A DNA stretch of 64,000 nt, from contig NW_027490264.1 in NCBI RefSeq assembly GCF_050948175.1, forward strand, positions 124,001 to 188,000, in the 5' to 3' direction. This document shows, one piece after another, positions 52,801 to 64,000 of this stretch; the stretch's first letter is position 1; each line of letters begins with the position of its first letter. The notes under the pieces are model-generated. The model was not told the origin of the DNA and ran no database searches. It saw nothing but the letters and a program-made list of their open reading frames with translations. Source of the DNA: Xylocopa sonorina (lineage: Eukaryota; Arthropoda; Insecta; Hymenoptera; Apidae). Both the position numbers and the translations under genes were made by a program.

Positions 52801-54480
52801 ATCGCCATACCGCTTCTGATATCTACGTTTCTTGATAAGATATAATATTCGTTGGGACGTGTCATGTATACCTCATATTCACTTCAAAAGAATGTAAATG
52901 CGGCACTTCCATGCTAGGTAATAGCGTTTGCAGATGCCTACGTAACGTTGGAATATAGTTGAAATGCTTCTTAAAACGCGATATCGCATCTCATTTCTAT
53001 GTTTCATGATAAGATATAATATTCATTGCGAATTGTGATGTATACCTCGCATACTCTTCAATTGAATGTAAATGCGACAGTTCCTTGGTAGGAAATAGCG
53101 TTCGCTGATGGCTACGTATCCAAACAGTAGAGTTCTAATGCTTCTTAAAATGGGATATAGCATCTGTTTTCTATGTTTCATGATAACATGTAATATTCAT
53201 ATCGAAGTATCATGTATACCTCGTATTCACTTCAAAAGAATGTAAATGCGACACTTCCATGCTAGAAAATAGCGCTTGCATATGCCTACGTATCGTAGGA
53301 ATAGAGTTCTAATGCTTCTTAAAACGCGATATCGCATCTCATTTCTATGTTTCATGATAAGATATAATATTCATAGCGAAGTATCATGTATACCTCGTAT
53401 TCACTTTTAAAGAATGTAATTGCGACACTTCCATGCAAGGGAATAGCGTTTACAGATGCCTTAGTATCGTAGGAATAGAGTTCTAATGCTTCTTAAAACG
53501 GGATATCGCATCTCATTTCTATGTTTCGTGATAAGGTATAATATTCATTGCGAAGTGTCATGAATACCTCGTATTCACTTCAAAAGAAAGTAAATGCGAC
53601 ACTTTCTTGCTAGCAAACTGTGTTTGCTGATGTCTACTTATCGAAGCAATAGAGGTCTAATGCTTCTTAAATCGCTATATCGCATCTCATTTCTATGTTT
53701 CATGATAAGATATAATGTTCATTATGGATTGTTATGTATACCTCGTATTCACTTCTAAAATATGTAAATGAGACACATCCTTGCTAGGATATAGTGTTTG
53801 CAGATATCCCCGTATCGAAGCAAGAGAGTTCTAATGCTCCTTAAATCGCGATATCGCACCACATATCTATGCATCCTGATAAGATATAATATTTATAATG
53901 CAGTTTTATGTATACCTCGTATTCACTTCAAGAGAAAGTAAATGCGACACTTCCTTGCTAGGAAATAGGGTTTTCAGATGTCTACGTATCGAAGCAATAG
54001 ACTTCTAATGCATCCTGAATCGCGATATCTCATCTCATTTCGATGTTTCGTGATAAGATATAATACTAATTTCGAAGTGTCATGTATACCTCGCATACGC
54101 TTCAAATGAATGTAAGTGCGAAACTTTTTTGCTAGGAAATAGTGTTTCTAGATATCTACGTATCGTAGCAATAGAGCTCTAATGCTTTATAAATCGCGAT
54201 ATCGCATCTCATTTCTATGTTTCATGATAAGATATAATACTCATTGTGCATTGTTATGTATACCTCGTATTCATGCGACTCTGTGGTACACCTGCGACTC
54301 TTCCTTGCTAGGAAATAGCGTTTGCAGATGTCTACGTATCATAGCAATAGTGTTCTAATGCTTCCAAAAAGCGATATCGCATCTCATTTGTATGCTTCAT
54401 GATAAGATATAATATACATTGCGAAGTGTCATGTATTCCTCGCATACACTTCAAATGAATGTAAATGCGACACTTGCTTG
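37806..54480 (+). repeat. Large near-identical higher-order repeats of the 174-bp satellite (plus)
   Basis: Marker GATGTCTCCGCATCGAGGCC followed by AGAGTTTTAATG starts at 37806, 41631 and 47022. The AGAGTTTTAATG part recurs at about 50870. Unit lengths are therefore about 3825, 5391 and 3825 bp (22, 31 and 22 monomers), with a fourth partial unit to about 54480. Two other markers agree: GATGCCTACGTAACGTTGG at 40064, 43889, 45455, 49454 and 52933; TTCATGCGAC at 41401, 46792, 50791 and 54270. The 80-codon frame at 38680-38922, 42505-42747 and 47896-48138 (part at 51432) is one satellite frame copied with the unit, not a gene. Confidence 0.92.
43889..45454 (+). repeat. Internal 1566-bp (nine-monomer) mosaic block inside the second unit
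   Basis: The interval between two GATGCCTACGTAACGTTGG markers is exactly nine monomers and explains why the second unit is 5391 rather than 3825 bp. Inside it the sequence switches between unit positions at about 44711, 44965 and 45200, each time in monomer register, as expected from repeated unequal exchange. Confidence 0.8.
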
Positions 54481-55584
54481 CTAGGAAGTAGCGTTTGCAG
54501 ATGTCTACGTATCGAAGCAATATAGCTCTAATGCTTCATAAAACGCGATATCACATCTCATTTCTATGTCTCCCAATAAGATGTACTATTCATTGCAACA
54601 AGTTATGTATGTCTCATCTAGACTTCAAAATAATGTAAGAGCCACACTTCCTTGCTTCGGAGTAGCGTTTCCAGAAGTCTACAGATCGATGCAATAGATT
54701 TCTAACACTTCATGTAGCGCTATATCGCATCTCATATGTATGTCTCATGTTAAGATGCAACGTCAACTCAAGCGTTACGTATATCTCGTCTGCACTTGAG
54801 AATAATGCAAATACCGCACTTGCTTGCTACGAAACAGTGTTTCTAGATGTCTACGAATTGAAGCATAGGAGTTCTAATGGAACGCGATATAGCATTTCAC
54901 GTCAAGAGTCCGAAGTATGTATGTAGATTTTGATGCACTGTATGTATCATTATGCTCATCTGCTTCTGCGCCCCAAAAGTGTGGTTTCCACACTTCCTGA
55001 CAAGAGGATTGCGATTCTGGTTGTAAATGTGTCGAAGCAATAGAGTTCTAATACATCATTCATCGCGATCTCGCATCACATTTCAGTGTGTAATGTAAGA
55101 TGTAATATACAATGCAGCGCGTTACGTTTAACTCTTCAACACTTCTAGCGAATGTGAACCCTACACTCCTTTGCAGGGGAATAGCGTTTTTAGATATCTA
55201 CTTGTCAAAGCAATAAAGTTCTATTATTTTATTCAGATCGATGTCGCATCTCATTTCAATGCCGCGTGTTGAGATTTAATATTCAATGAAACTCGTTTCG
55301 TTTATCTGCTTCTACACGTCAACAGTATAAAAATTCTACAATATCTTGCCAGGAGGTAGCGTTTCTAGATGTGCACGTATTGAAGCAATAGATTTCTAAT
55401 GCTATATAAAACGCGATATCGCATTTGATATCAACAGTTCGAAGTATGTAAGTAGATAAAAATACTCTACACATCTCGTTATGCTTGTCTGCATATACAC
55501 GCCAAAAGACTGTGATTTCTACACTTCCTTGCAAGGGAATTGCGTTCCTAGATGTCTACTTTTCGCAAGGCATTTCAATGATTC
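54481..55584 (+). repeat. Diverging plus monomers between the array and E3
   Basis: About six monomers of falling identity. Features include GCAACAAGTTATGTATGTCT, GCTTCGGAGTAGCG and irregular lengths. They grade into the even older monomers that begin E3. The 71-codon minus frame at 55319-55534 is a satellite frame. Confidence 0.85.
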
Positions 55585-56209
55585 ATGGTAAATTGCAATG
55601 TTCTATGCAATATGTTACATTTGTCTGCATCTAGTCCTTAGAAGGATGTGAATCCTATACATACTTGCAACAGAATATCGTTTCCAGATCTCTACGTGTC
55701 CAAGCAAGACATTTCTAATACTTCATGCAGCGCAATGACGCATCTCATTTACACGTTTCAAAGCAAAGAATCTGTAATCATATATCCATAACATTATGCT
55801 TAACTGTTAGTGGTCTTCAATAGAATGTGAACTATATAATTCCATGCAACGGCATGGCGCTCCGTAGTTTCTGTCTGTTAAAGCAATCGAGCTAGAATTC
55901 TCCATGCAATGCGCTGGCGCATCCCATTTCATCGTTTCAAAGTAAGAATGCTATAATCTCTTATGCATAGCTCTATGCTTATCTGCTTTAAAACTTCATA
56001 AGAATGTAAATTCTACAGCTCCATGCAACAGGATTGCCCTTCGTAGTGTCTACATGTCGGGACAATAGAGTACTAATGCATCATACCATGCCATGACTCA
56101 TCTCATTTCAACGTTTGGAATTAAGTAAGCTGTAATCTTCTATGAAAAGCATTATAATTATCTGCTTCTACTCTACAAAAGAATGTGAATTCTATAGATC
56201 CAAGCAACA
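55585..56209 (+). repeat. Old satellite monomers duplicated with E3
   Basis: Direct near-identical copy of 1-625 (offset 55584). Here the sequence to the left is visible and is plus satellite, which suggests E1 had the same neighbour beyond the window edge. Confidence 0.85.
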
Positions 56210-58390
56210 GGAGGGCAGGCCCTCCACCATCCTACTGCCTGCCCTGATGCGGGCAAAGGATTCCCAGGGCCACTCAAACCGCGAACAACATCTATCTTAT
56301 ACTCTAACCGATTCATCGTTATGCGTTTTCCATTAAGCTTGCCGGGATCAGTGATATTGATTCGCTCAATCTAAATTATTATTTTCTTCTTAAGTTTCTC
56401 GATTTTTTTAGTTTCTCTCACGATATCGTCTATTTCGTTGTACCTTACCCTTACAGTATGGTATATAATCTGTTGTTTGATATTTCTAGGATTTCCTCTT
56501 AATAAATGCAATGCTTCCACATATTTTCTTTCTCTTTCTCTTTAGTTACATTGTTGTTATTTTATGCTTTTCACCCTGCACATTCCCTCTCTACACCAGC
56601 TCGGAACAGGCGTTATACGATTACTGCAGGATGACGCCCCGGTCTCGTTATACCGAGATCAAGTGTTCTCTCTTGCATCCGTTGATTTATATATGTTATA
56701 TATTGGAGAATATTTCCTCTTATTCTTTGTATTTTTCGAATGAAATTACATTGACAGAAGTACGAGTTAGTTCTGCACGCCTATTTGGAACAACATTAAA
56801 TCACCTTGTTAAACAATAATATATTAAATGTGACTTGGACTTTTAAATTTGAATTTATAAACATCTAACAGGTAAATATGTTTTTCTTACTATTCATATC
56901 GTTATACATTCAATGATTTATTGTGTGCTGTGATTTGATATATTAACTGCTTGATTATATTTTACAATGAACTTTGCGTACCAAACATTGTTTTTACTCC
57001 TGATGGGAGTGGATAGTTCTTCGTTTTATATTCTTATATCGCAATGATTATAAAAGTATATGATATCCTTTTTATGCAGTCATGTATAATTATGTACATA
57101 CAAATTCGCGATTAAGTAGCTATGTGTTCAAATTAAATTCCGAGTAATGCACTAAAAAGCATCCCAGATAACAAACGGCAAGATGGTAGCGACACCATGC
57201 CGGCACTATATTGCCACTTCCGAGGAGTGTCAACTGATTCGTAGTCATCTGTGACCGGATTCGTTGACTAAAATGCCAGAACGTGTTACCAGCACGTTCT
57301 AGACAAGCGAATCGCGCAGCACCAGCACCATGGTGGCACGCGTATCATCGCTCCATTCATGAATCTTCTCAGCAATGACGCAGGATCACATTTGGCAATG
57401 GGGAACCTGTGCTTTCATACAAATTAGAACCGTTAGATGTCAGTAGATGTTCAGCATATGGATATTTATAGACATTTTGATGGTCGTTTTCCTATATTTA
57501 TAGTTATTGAGCGAGTCGTATATATTTCTTTCAATCCATCATAGACTAAAAATATTATTTATAAAAAAAATATTACTTATAAAACAAAAATTCATGCTGT
57601 TGCGTCCCTGTCTTCGCCTTGTGTAATTTTTGAAATAACAGGCTCTCATCGTATTTAATGTAACCCTCAATTGCATGAATTTGTAACAATAAATTGAAGA
57701 AAATATATATAAAATAAGTGTATATATTTTTATGACAAAGTAATTATCGACTTTATGGAAAAAATCGCCCTATCGAGCTAGTATATAGAAAATAATAAAA
57801 TCGAGTTCTTATATATTTGTTTTGTGCCGGTGTATCTATTTTGGAATCAAAATAAATAAATTGCGCAGTTTAGTCATTTTTCATATTTGCTTATAATTTT
57901 TATGGAAACAGCTTCCCCATTAGTAAATGTCAGCCTACGCCACAACCACGCGTGTAGCTATGGTGAGCTGATAGTGTCATTGTCACGGCCGTGTAGCCCG
58001 TGTGCTGTATCTCGGTGCTTTAATGTGCCGTGATACGAATGCCGCTCCAGCACTAACAGTATGCCATTTCGAAAGCTGAGTAGGAGCACTTTGTTAGCAC
58101 AGTTCTATCACGGAATTCGTTCCATCCATTGTCATTGGCGTGCCAATCGCTGGCTGTTTGGGATATTGTAGTGCATGAGGCAGACTTGTTCCTTATCATC
58201 GTCAAGGAGATGGATTTTCACGCCCCCCTTTTTGAATTTTTTAAATTATTGTTTGGAATTTTTGCCGTTTCTGTACCTCTATGACCGCATTGTGGATTCA
58301 ACTTATGTACGATCTTTTTGGTCTTCATCTTTTGTTACATGTAATATTATATATGTGATGCACGTTTGTTATGTAATGCTCCGATTTGTA

Positions 58391-58742
58391 AAATTACAAT
58401 AACTTTTTGTCTTCAAATTTTGCGGATATTTCAATTAAATTTCCTTTGATTGAATAAACGGAAATTAAAAAACAGTGGCACGTACCATTTCTTGGAAACG
58501 TTGTATCGTAATTTGCATTTGACTGTTTTGAAAGGCACGCACTTTACTTAACGTTTGCAATGATTCGGTTAGCGAAGTAAAGAAATATTCTACTTTCGAA
58601 ATTTTGGCTCTTGTAATTCTAAGGCAAATATATTATTCATCTGTCGACATCGTGAACATTGTTTTTTGGCAAAATTCCAGAAAAACAAATATACTATAAG
58701 TAAAATAATAAACATCATAATATTAAATTTAACTCTGTTCAT
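58391..58742 (-). pseudogene. Truncated, frameshifted copy of the gene-like remnant in E3
   Basis: Minus-strand homologue of E2 20327-20690. The ATG is at 58742. A one-base deletion near 58601 shifts the frame and ATT is inserted near 58632. The second frame is removed by the 615-bp deletion. Confirms that the remnant is not maintained as a gene in this copy. Confidence 0.35.
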
Positions 58743-58773
58743 CGTTGCCTTGTTGGACACATCCATAACAATA

Positions 58774-59000
58774 TACAGGGTGGGGCAGTAATAATTAGCA
58801 CGTCAGATATCCACGAAACTTAAAGTTTCATAGAAGTTTTTGCTAATATAAAATTGCATAGTACAAAGGGCCCATCCGTTGATGAAAATAGTTTTTTTGT
58901 AAGTGGAGTTATGTTGGATATATGAAGGTTACCTTCATTTTTTAAAATGAATTGGTATATCCATTCTTCCGTAATACGATAGAGCATTTTAAAGCAAGTT
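58774..59000 (+). mobile_element. Possible DNA-transposon end inside E3
   Basis: ATACAGGGTGGGGCAGTAAT at 58774 resembles the CAGGGTG-type termini common on insect mariner-like and other DNA transposons. The same site is mutated in E1 (about 3812) and present inverted in E2 (about 20290). I do not find a convincing second inverted terminus, so this may be one end only or coincidence. Confidence 0.25.
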
Positions 59001-60180
59001 TAAAGATCTGTAACATGAAGGCATTGAAGGTTACAAAAAGTAAAGAAAGCGATAATACTCACGGTTTTGATAGGAAGTGAAACATACGTATTATAAACAG
59101 TGGTGGAAGGCGTAACATTTACCGTTTACTTCACTGTGAATAAACACTTTTCGAAGGGCATTTCAATAGTTTGCAGCATAAATTAAACATGATAAGATTA
59201 GTATTGAAAAATCGGTTCGAATACGTTTGGTTAGGCTGTTCTTTGTGGCGTTCATTTTATAAGTACTGAGCTGCGGATTCCTGAGGACAGGAAGGTTATT
59301 AAATTCCATTAGATTGTAAACAGATCTCAATGTTTCATTTTAGATAGTAAGATTAAATACTCTTGACAAAACTACAAGAATGGATACATACCTTTCTGTT
59401 ATTATTATTTCATAAAGAATTATAATTGCAATTATATAGTTCATTACGATAAAAAATATTTCTCAGAAAATTCTAAATACTAAATTAAAGAATCAAGTAA
59501 AACATTTTTAATAATTACGAATATGAAAAATACTTGAACATTCCAATAGAAAGATGTCTAAACAGGAGCTACAAAAGTCAAACATTCAATTTCAATTCCA
59601 GAATTCATCTATAAGAGGTAAAATGTTTTGAAAGCTTTAATTACAGTCTTTAATGCAAGCAGTTGGGCAGTATTTCAATTTTTAAGAAAATTGATGAAAG
59701 TCAACCATTTCGAAGTGGTCAGAATCTTTGTCGTTTGAGCAATAATTGAATAACAAATAACTACATAAATTCCAGGCTTAAAAACTTATGGATTATATCC
59801 TATGCAGACTCGTTTAAGAGCGAGTTACAAAGTAATAATCCACACTAAGTAATCATTTTAAAACTTAAAGGATTACATCTCGCGAACTTTCAAAGGTATC
59901 AGAAGTGTGAAAAGTATGTGGTTTATCAAAAACTCTTCTAAAAGAACGGACGAAGCCAATAGAAATCTTTGTTGAAGTAAGCAAGTTCTAAAGTTCTAAG
60001 CAACGCGATGGCCCTTATCTGCCTATGTTTCATAGCAAGTAAGTTCTGAATTTCTATGAAATCCGATGGAATTCCTCACTACTAACGTTTCAAAGTAAGT
60101 TCTCAAATTCTCAGTTCTACGTTCAAAACTATGTGTTCTATATATCTATGTAAAGTGATGGTTCCTATTAGTTGTGACGG

Positions 60181-60317
60181 AAACCTGTATATAGTAAGTC
60201 AGGGAAGATCGAAGGGGTTAATTATCTAAATGCTTTAATGTGTAAAACGTACTTTAATCTAAAGCGATCAATCGTTCCAAGGTATCCGCTCACGTACAAC
60301 TTTTCTTGGGCGCCAGC
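60181..60317 (-). mobile_element. Leader and primer-binding-site-like sequence of the E3 LTR element
   Basis: Complement of TGGCGCCCAAG ends at 60315, two bases outside the LTR, exactly as in E1 and E2. Truncated with no coding region. Confidence 0.5.
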
Positions 60318-60909
60318 TGCTCAGAAAGTAGCAAAGGGGTAGACTACACGACCCCGGGAACCCTGGGGCGGAACAACCCTTGAAACTTCGAAATGTTTCT
60401 CCTCTCGACTATGACTAGCCAAGTACACACACTCAGATCGCGAGATACTGAAGTCACGGCATGTTTATTTATGGTCTCGACGTGGGTTTAACTAACAAGG
60501 GTTACGGGAAACTACGCAACACGCCGCGAATTACCGGGTATCATAACTCGCTTCACGATATAAGATACAATATACAATATGCGACACAAGAAATGGGACG
60601 CTTTAGCGAATAAGCTCTCAAGTTCTCTTCTTCAGGTTCCTTGAATTCGCTGGTGGTCCTCGGGTCTCCTGGATCCTCCTCGGGGCTCTTTGGTGGAGTG
60701 GGCTGTAGGCTTCGGTATTGTTCGGGTCCATCGATCAGTGGACTTCGGCGATTTCCTCTTCTCGCCTTCTTGGATGTCCCTGAGGGGATCATCCTGATCC
60801 TTTAAATTGCGTAGCGCCTCGCGCGCCGCGCTCCCATGGCCCACCTGCAGGGCCGCTGGACTTTTGACTTCTCTTTAGGGGGTTAAGGATGGTTGAGGAC
60901 CTTCTCACA
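60318..60909 (-). mobile_element. LTR of a truncated LTR retrotransposon, E3 copy (592 bp)
   Basis: Same length and ends (TGTGAGAAGG...TGAGCA on the minus strand) as the other two LTR copies but more diverged: the inner frame (60553-60792) differs from the E1/E2 frame at several residues and at its start. Minus satellite begins at its right edge. Confidence 0.75.
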
Positions 60910-62800
60910 TCCCAGAGCATTATAAAGCACAGAAGCAGATAAACATAATGCGATGCATAGAGCTTTACAACCTTCTAACTTACTTTGAACTGTTTATATG
61001 AAATGCGGTTTATATGATATTGCAGTGCATGAAGCATGACAAATTAAATGCTTCGGCACCTGGACATCTAGAAACGCTATCCCCGGGCAAGAAATTGTAG
61101 GGTTTACACTCAATTCATGTGCAGAAGCAGATAAACATAATGCGATGCCATGAATATTACATCTTGTGATGAAATATAGAAGTAAGATGCGCAGCCGCGT
61201 TTTACGAAGCATTAGAACTCTATTGCTTCTAAACCTTCAGAAATAGAAACGATATTCCGTAGCAAGGGAGTGATGCATTTACATTCATTTGAAGTGCAGA
61301 GGAGATATACATAACGCGATGCATTGAAATTACATCTTATCATGTGACATAGAACTGATATGCGATATCGCGTTTTATAAAGAGTTAGAAATCTATTGCT
61401 TCGATGCGTAGACATCTAGAAACGCTATTCCGACGCAAGGAAGAGTGGCATTCACATTCTTTTGATATGTAGACGAGGTATGCATGACACTTCGCAATGA
61501 ATATTATATCTTATCATGAATCATAGAAATGAGATGCAATGTCGCGTTTTAGAAGGCATTACAACTCTATTGCTTCGATACGTAGACATTCGGAATCGCA
61601 TTCTCCTAACAACGAAGTATCGCGTTTACGTTTATTTGATGTGTAGACGAGGTATACATAACACTTCGCAATGAATATTATATCTTATCAAGAAACAGAA
61701 ATGAGATGCGATGTCGTGTTTGTGGAGGCATTAGAACTCTATTGCCTAGATACGTAGACATCTGCAAACGCTATTTCCTAGCAAGGACGTGTCGCATTTA
61801 CATTCATTTGTAGTGTCGACGACGTATACATAACTCATCATAATGACTATTGTATCTTATCAGGAAATATAGAAACGAGACGCAATGTCGCGTTCTAGGA
61901 GGCATTAGAACTCTATTGCTTCGATACGTAGACATCTGGAAACGCTATTTCCTAGCAAGGTCGTGCGGCATTTACATCCTTTTGAAGTGTAGTCGGGGTA
62001 TACATAGCCCTTCGCAATGAATATTATATCTTTTCCTGAAGCATAGGAATGAGGTGCGATATCGCGTTTTGAGAAGCATTAGAACTCCATTGCTTCGATA
62101 CGTGGATAAGAGGAAACGCATTTCCTAGGAAGGAAGTGTGCAATTTACATTCTTTTGAAGTGTACACGACGTATACATAACACTTCGCAATGAATATTAT
62201 ATCTTATCATGAAACACAGAATTGAGATGCGATATCGCGTTTAAAGAAGCGTTAGAACTCTATTCCTACGATGCGTAGACATCTGAAAACGCACATCCTA
62301 GCAAGGAAGTGTGGCATTCACATTCTTTTGAAGTGTAGACGAGGTATACATAGCACTTCGCAATGAATATTATATCATATCATGACACAATAAAATGAGA
62401 TGCGATATCGCGTTTGAAGAAGCATTAGAACTATATTGCTTCGACACGTAGACACCTGGAAACGCATTTCCTAGCAAGGAAGTGTGGCATTTAGATTCTT
62501 TTGAATTGTAGACGAGGTATAAATAACACTTCGTAATGAATCTTGTATCATATCATGAAACATAGAATTGAGATGCGATATCGAGTTTAAAGAAGCATTA
62601 CAACTCTATTGCTTCGATACGTAGACATGTGGAAACGCCATTTCCTAGCAAGGAAGTGTGGAATTTACATTCTTTTGAAGTGTAGAGGAGGTATACATTA
62701 CACTTCGCAATGAATATTATATAATGTCTTGAAACATAGAAATGAGATGCGATATCGCGTTTTAAGAGGCATTAGAACTCCATTGCTACGATACGTAGAC
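60910..62800 (-). repeat. Old edge subfamily of the satellite, minus orientation (right flank of E3)
   Basis: Mirror image of 15.7-18.1 kb: AGTGTGGCATTTACATTC and GTAGACGAGGTATACAT variants, with AAACGCATTTCCTAGCAAGG in several monomers. Frames at 60994-61212 and 61212-61415 correspond to those at 17.6-18.0 kb. No gene. Confidence 0.85.
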
Positions 62801-64000
62801 ATCTGCAAGCGCTATTTAATCGCAAGGAAGTTTCGCATTTACATTCTCTTGAAGCGAATACAAGGTATACATGACACTTCGCAATGAATATTTTATCTCA
62901 TCATGAAACAGAGAAAAGTGTTGCGACATCTCTTTTTTAGAAGCATTAGAACTCTATTGCTTCGATACGTAGACATGTGCAAACGCTATTTCCTAGCAAG
63001 GTAGAGCCGCATTTACATTCTTTTGTAGCGAATACGATTTTGTAGGTATACATAACACTTCGCAATGAATATTATATCTTATCATGAAACATAGAAATGA
63101 GATGCGATATCTCGATATAAGAAGCATTAGAACTCTATTGCTTCGATACGTAGACATCTGCAAACGCTATTGCCCAGCAAGGAAGTGTCGCATTTACATT
63201 CTTTTGAAGTGAATACGACGTATACAAGACACTTCGCAATGAATATTATATCTTATCACGAAACATAGAAGTGAGATGCGATATCGCGATTTAAGAAGCA
63301 CTAGAATTCTATTGGTACGATACGTAGACATCTGCAAACGTTATTTCCTAGCAAGGAAATGTCGCGTTTACATTCTTTTGAAGTGAATACGAGGTATACA
63401 TAACATTACACAATGAATATTATATCTTATCATGAAGCATAGAAATGAGATGCGATATCGCGATTTAAAAAGCATTACAACTCCATTGCTAGGATACGTA
63501 GACATCTGCAAACGCTATTTAATAGCAAGGAAGTGTCGCATTTACATTCTTTTGAACTGAATACGAGGTATACATGACACTTCGCAATGGATATTATATC
63601 TTATCATGAAACATTGAAATTTGACGCGACATCGCGCTTTAAGAAGCATCAGTACCCTATTGCAACGATACGTAGATATCTGGAGACGCTATTTCCTAGC
63701 AAGGAAATGTCGCATTTACATTCTTTTGATGTGAATACGAGGTATACATAACATCACACAATGAACATTATATCATATTTCGAAACATTGAAATGAGAAG
63801 CGATATCGCAATTTAAGAAGCATTAGAACCCTATTGCTTCGATACGTAGATATCTGGAAATGCTATTCCCTAACAAGGAAGTGTCGCATTTACATTCTCT
63901 TGAAGTGTATACGAGGTATACATGACACTCCACAATGAATATTATATCTTATCATGAGGCATAGAAATGAGACGCGATATCGCGTTTTAAGAAGCATTAG
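62801..64000 (-). repeat. 174-bp satellite, core type, minus orientation, running off the window
   Basis: About seven core monomers (AGTGTCGCATTTACATTC, GAATACGAGGTATACAT). One carries a small TTTGTA insertion near 63040. The array continues past the right edge. No gene. Confidence 0.92.

Larger units (their letters stand above)
56210..60180 (+). repeat. E3: non-satellite core of the triplicated segment, copy 3
   Basis: Direct copy of E1 625-5265 with scattered substitutions. Two large gaps: about 615 bp missing at 58390 relative to E1 (joined at GTAA), and about 65 bp missing near 59288. Frames at 56142-56336, 56511-56819 and 58175-58402 mirror those of E1 and have no recognised domain. The last ~190 bp are very diverged satellite-like sequence. 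No intact gene. Confidence 0.8.

Noticed and set aside
8684..54480. CRISPR-like array because of regular repeats
   Set aside because: There are no unique spacers; the entire 174-bp unit repeats, which is satellite DNA.
1..64000. Telomeric TTAGG or similar short tandem arrays
   Set aside because: No run of TTAGG or related telomere repeats was seen on either strand.

Overview
The window looks like a block of eukaryotic, probably insect, heterochromatin. That assignment is an inference from three things: long AT-rich tandem satellite, CpG-rich LTR-type elements with TG...CA ends, and no bacterial-type gene organisation. Hymenoptera is possible but not demonstrated. I find no convincing intact protein gene, no tRNA or rRNA gene and no CRISPR array. 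The short open frames are either accidental frames in satellite (the 174-bp monomer is 3 x 58, so frames can run from monomer to monomer) or decayed sequence inside a triplicated segment.

Four components make up the window. (1) A satellite with a 174-bp monomer covers about 40 kb in arrays of both orientations. (2) A 4-6 kb non-satellite segment, here called E, occurs three times: E1 (1-5985), E2 (18095-22589, inverted) and E3 (55585-60909). Each copy ends in the same 592-bp LTR followed by a primer-binding-site-like sequence. (3) A 1.5-1.7 kb LTR-like element, here called S, occurs twice (6982-8683 and 33783-35323), with a diverged relative at 10201-11825 that has a 4-bp target duplication. 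(4) A pair of head-to-tail ~0.5 kb GC-rich units (11858-12888) looks like retroposon insertions.

Left to right: E1; short minus-strand satellite; S1; plus satellite interrupted by two nested insertions in one monomer; dimeric plus satellite grading into an old edge subfamily; E2; a 441-bp LTR-like fragment with a poly-C run; about 62 minus monomers with higher-order repeats; S2; about 112 plus monomers, including near-identical higher-order repeats of 3.8, 5.4, 3.8 and about 3.6 kb; diverged plus monomers; E3; minus satellite to the end.

The most striking property is that the satellite changes orientation five times and each change falls on an LTR-type sequence: minus to plus at S1 and S2, plus to minus at the LTR of E1, E2 and E3. 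The locus is therefore a chain of large inverted repeats (E-S-E'-S-E) hinged on retrotransposon remnants. Further layers of in-register unequal exchange are visible inside the arrays. A centromeric or pericentromeric setting is plausible but is not shown by sequence alone.
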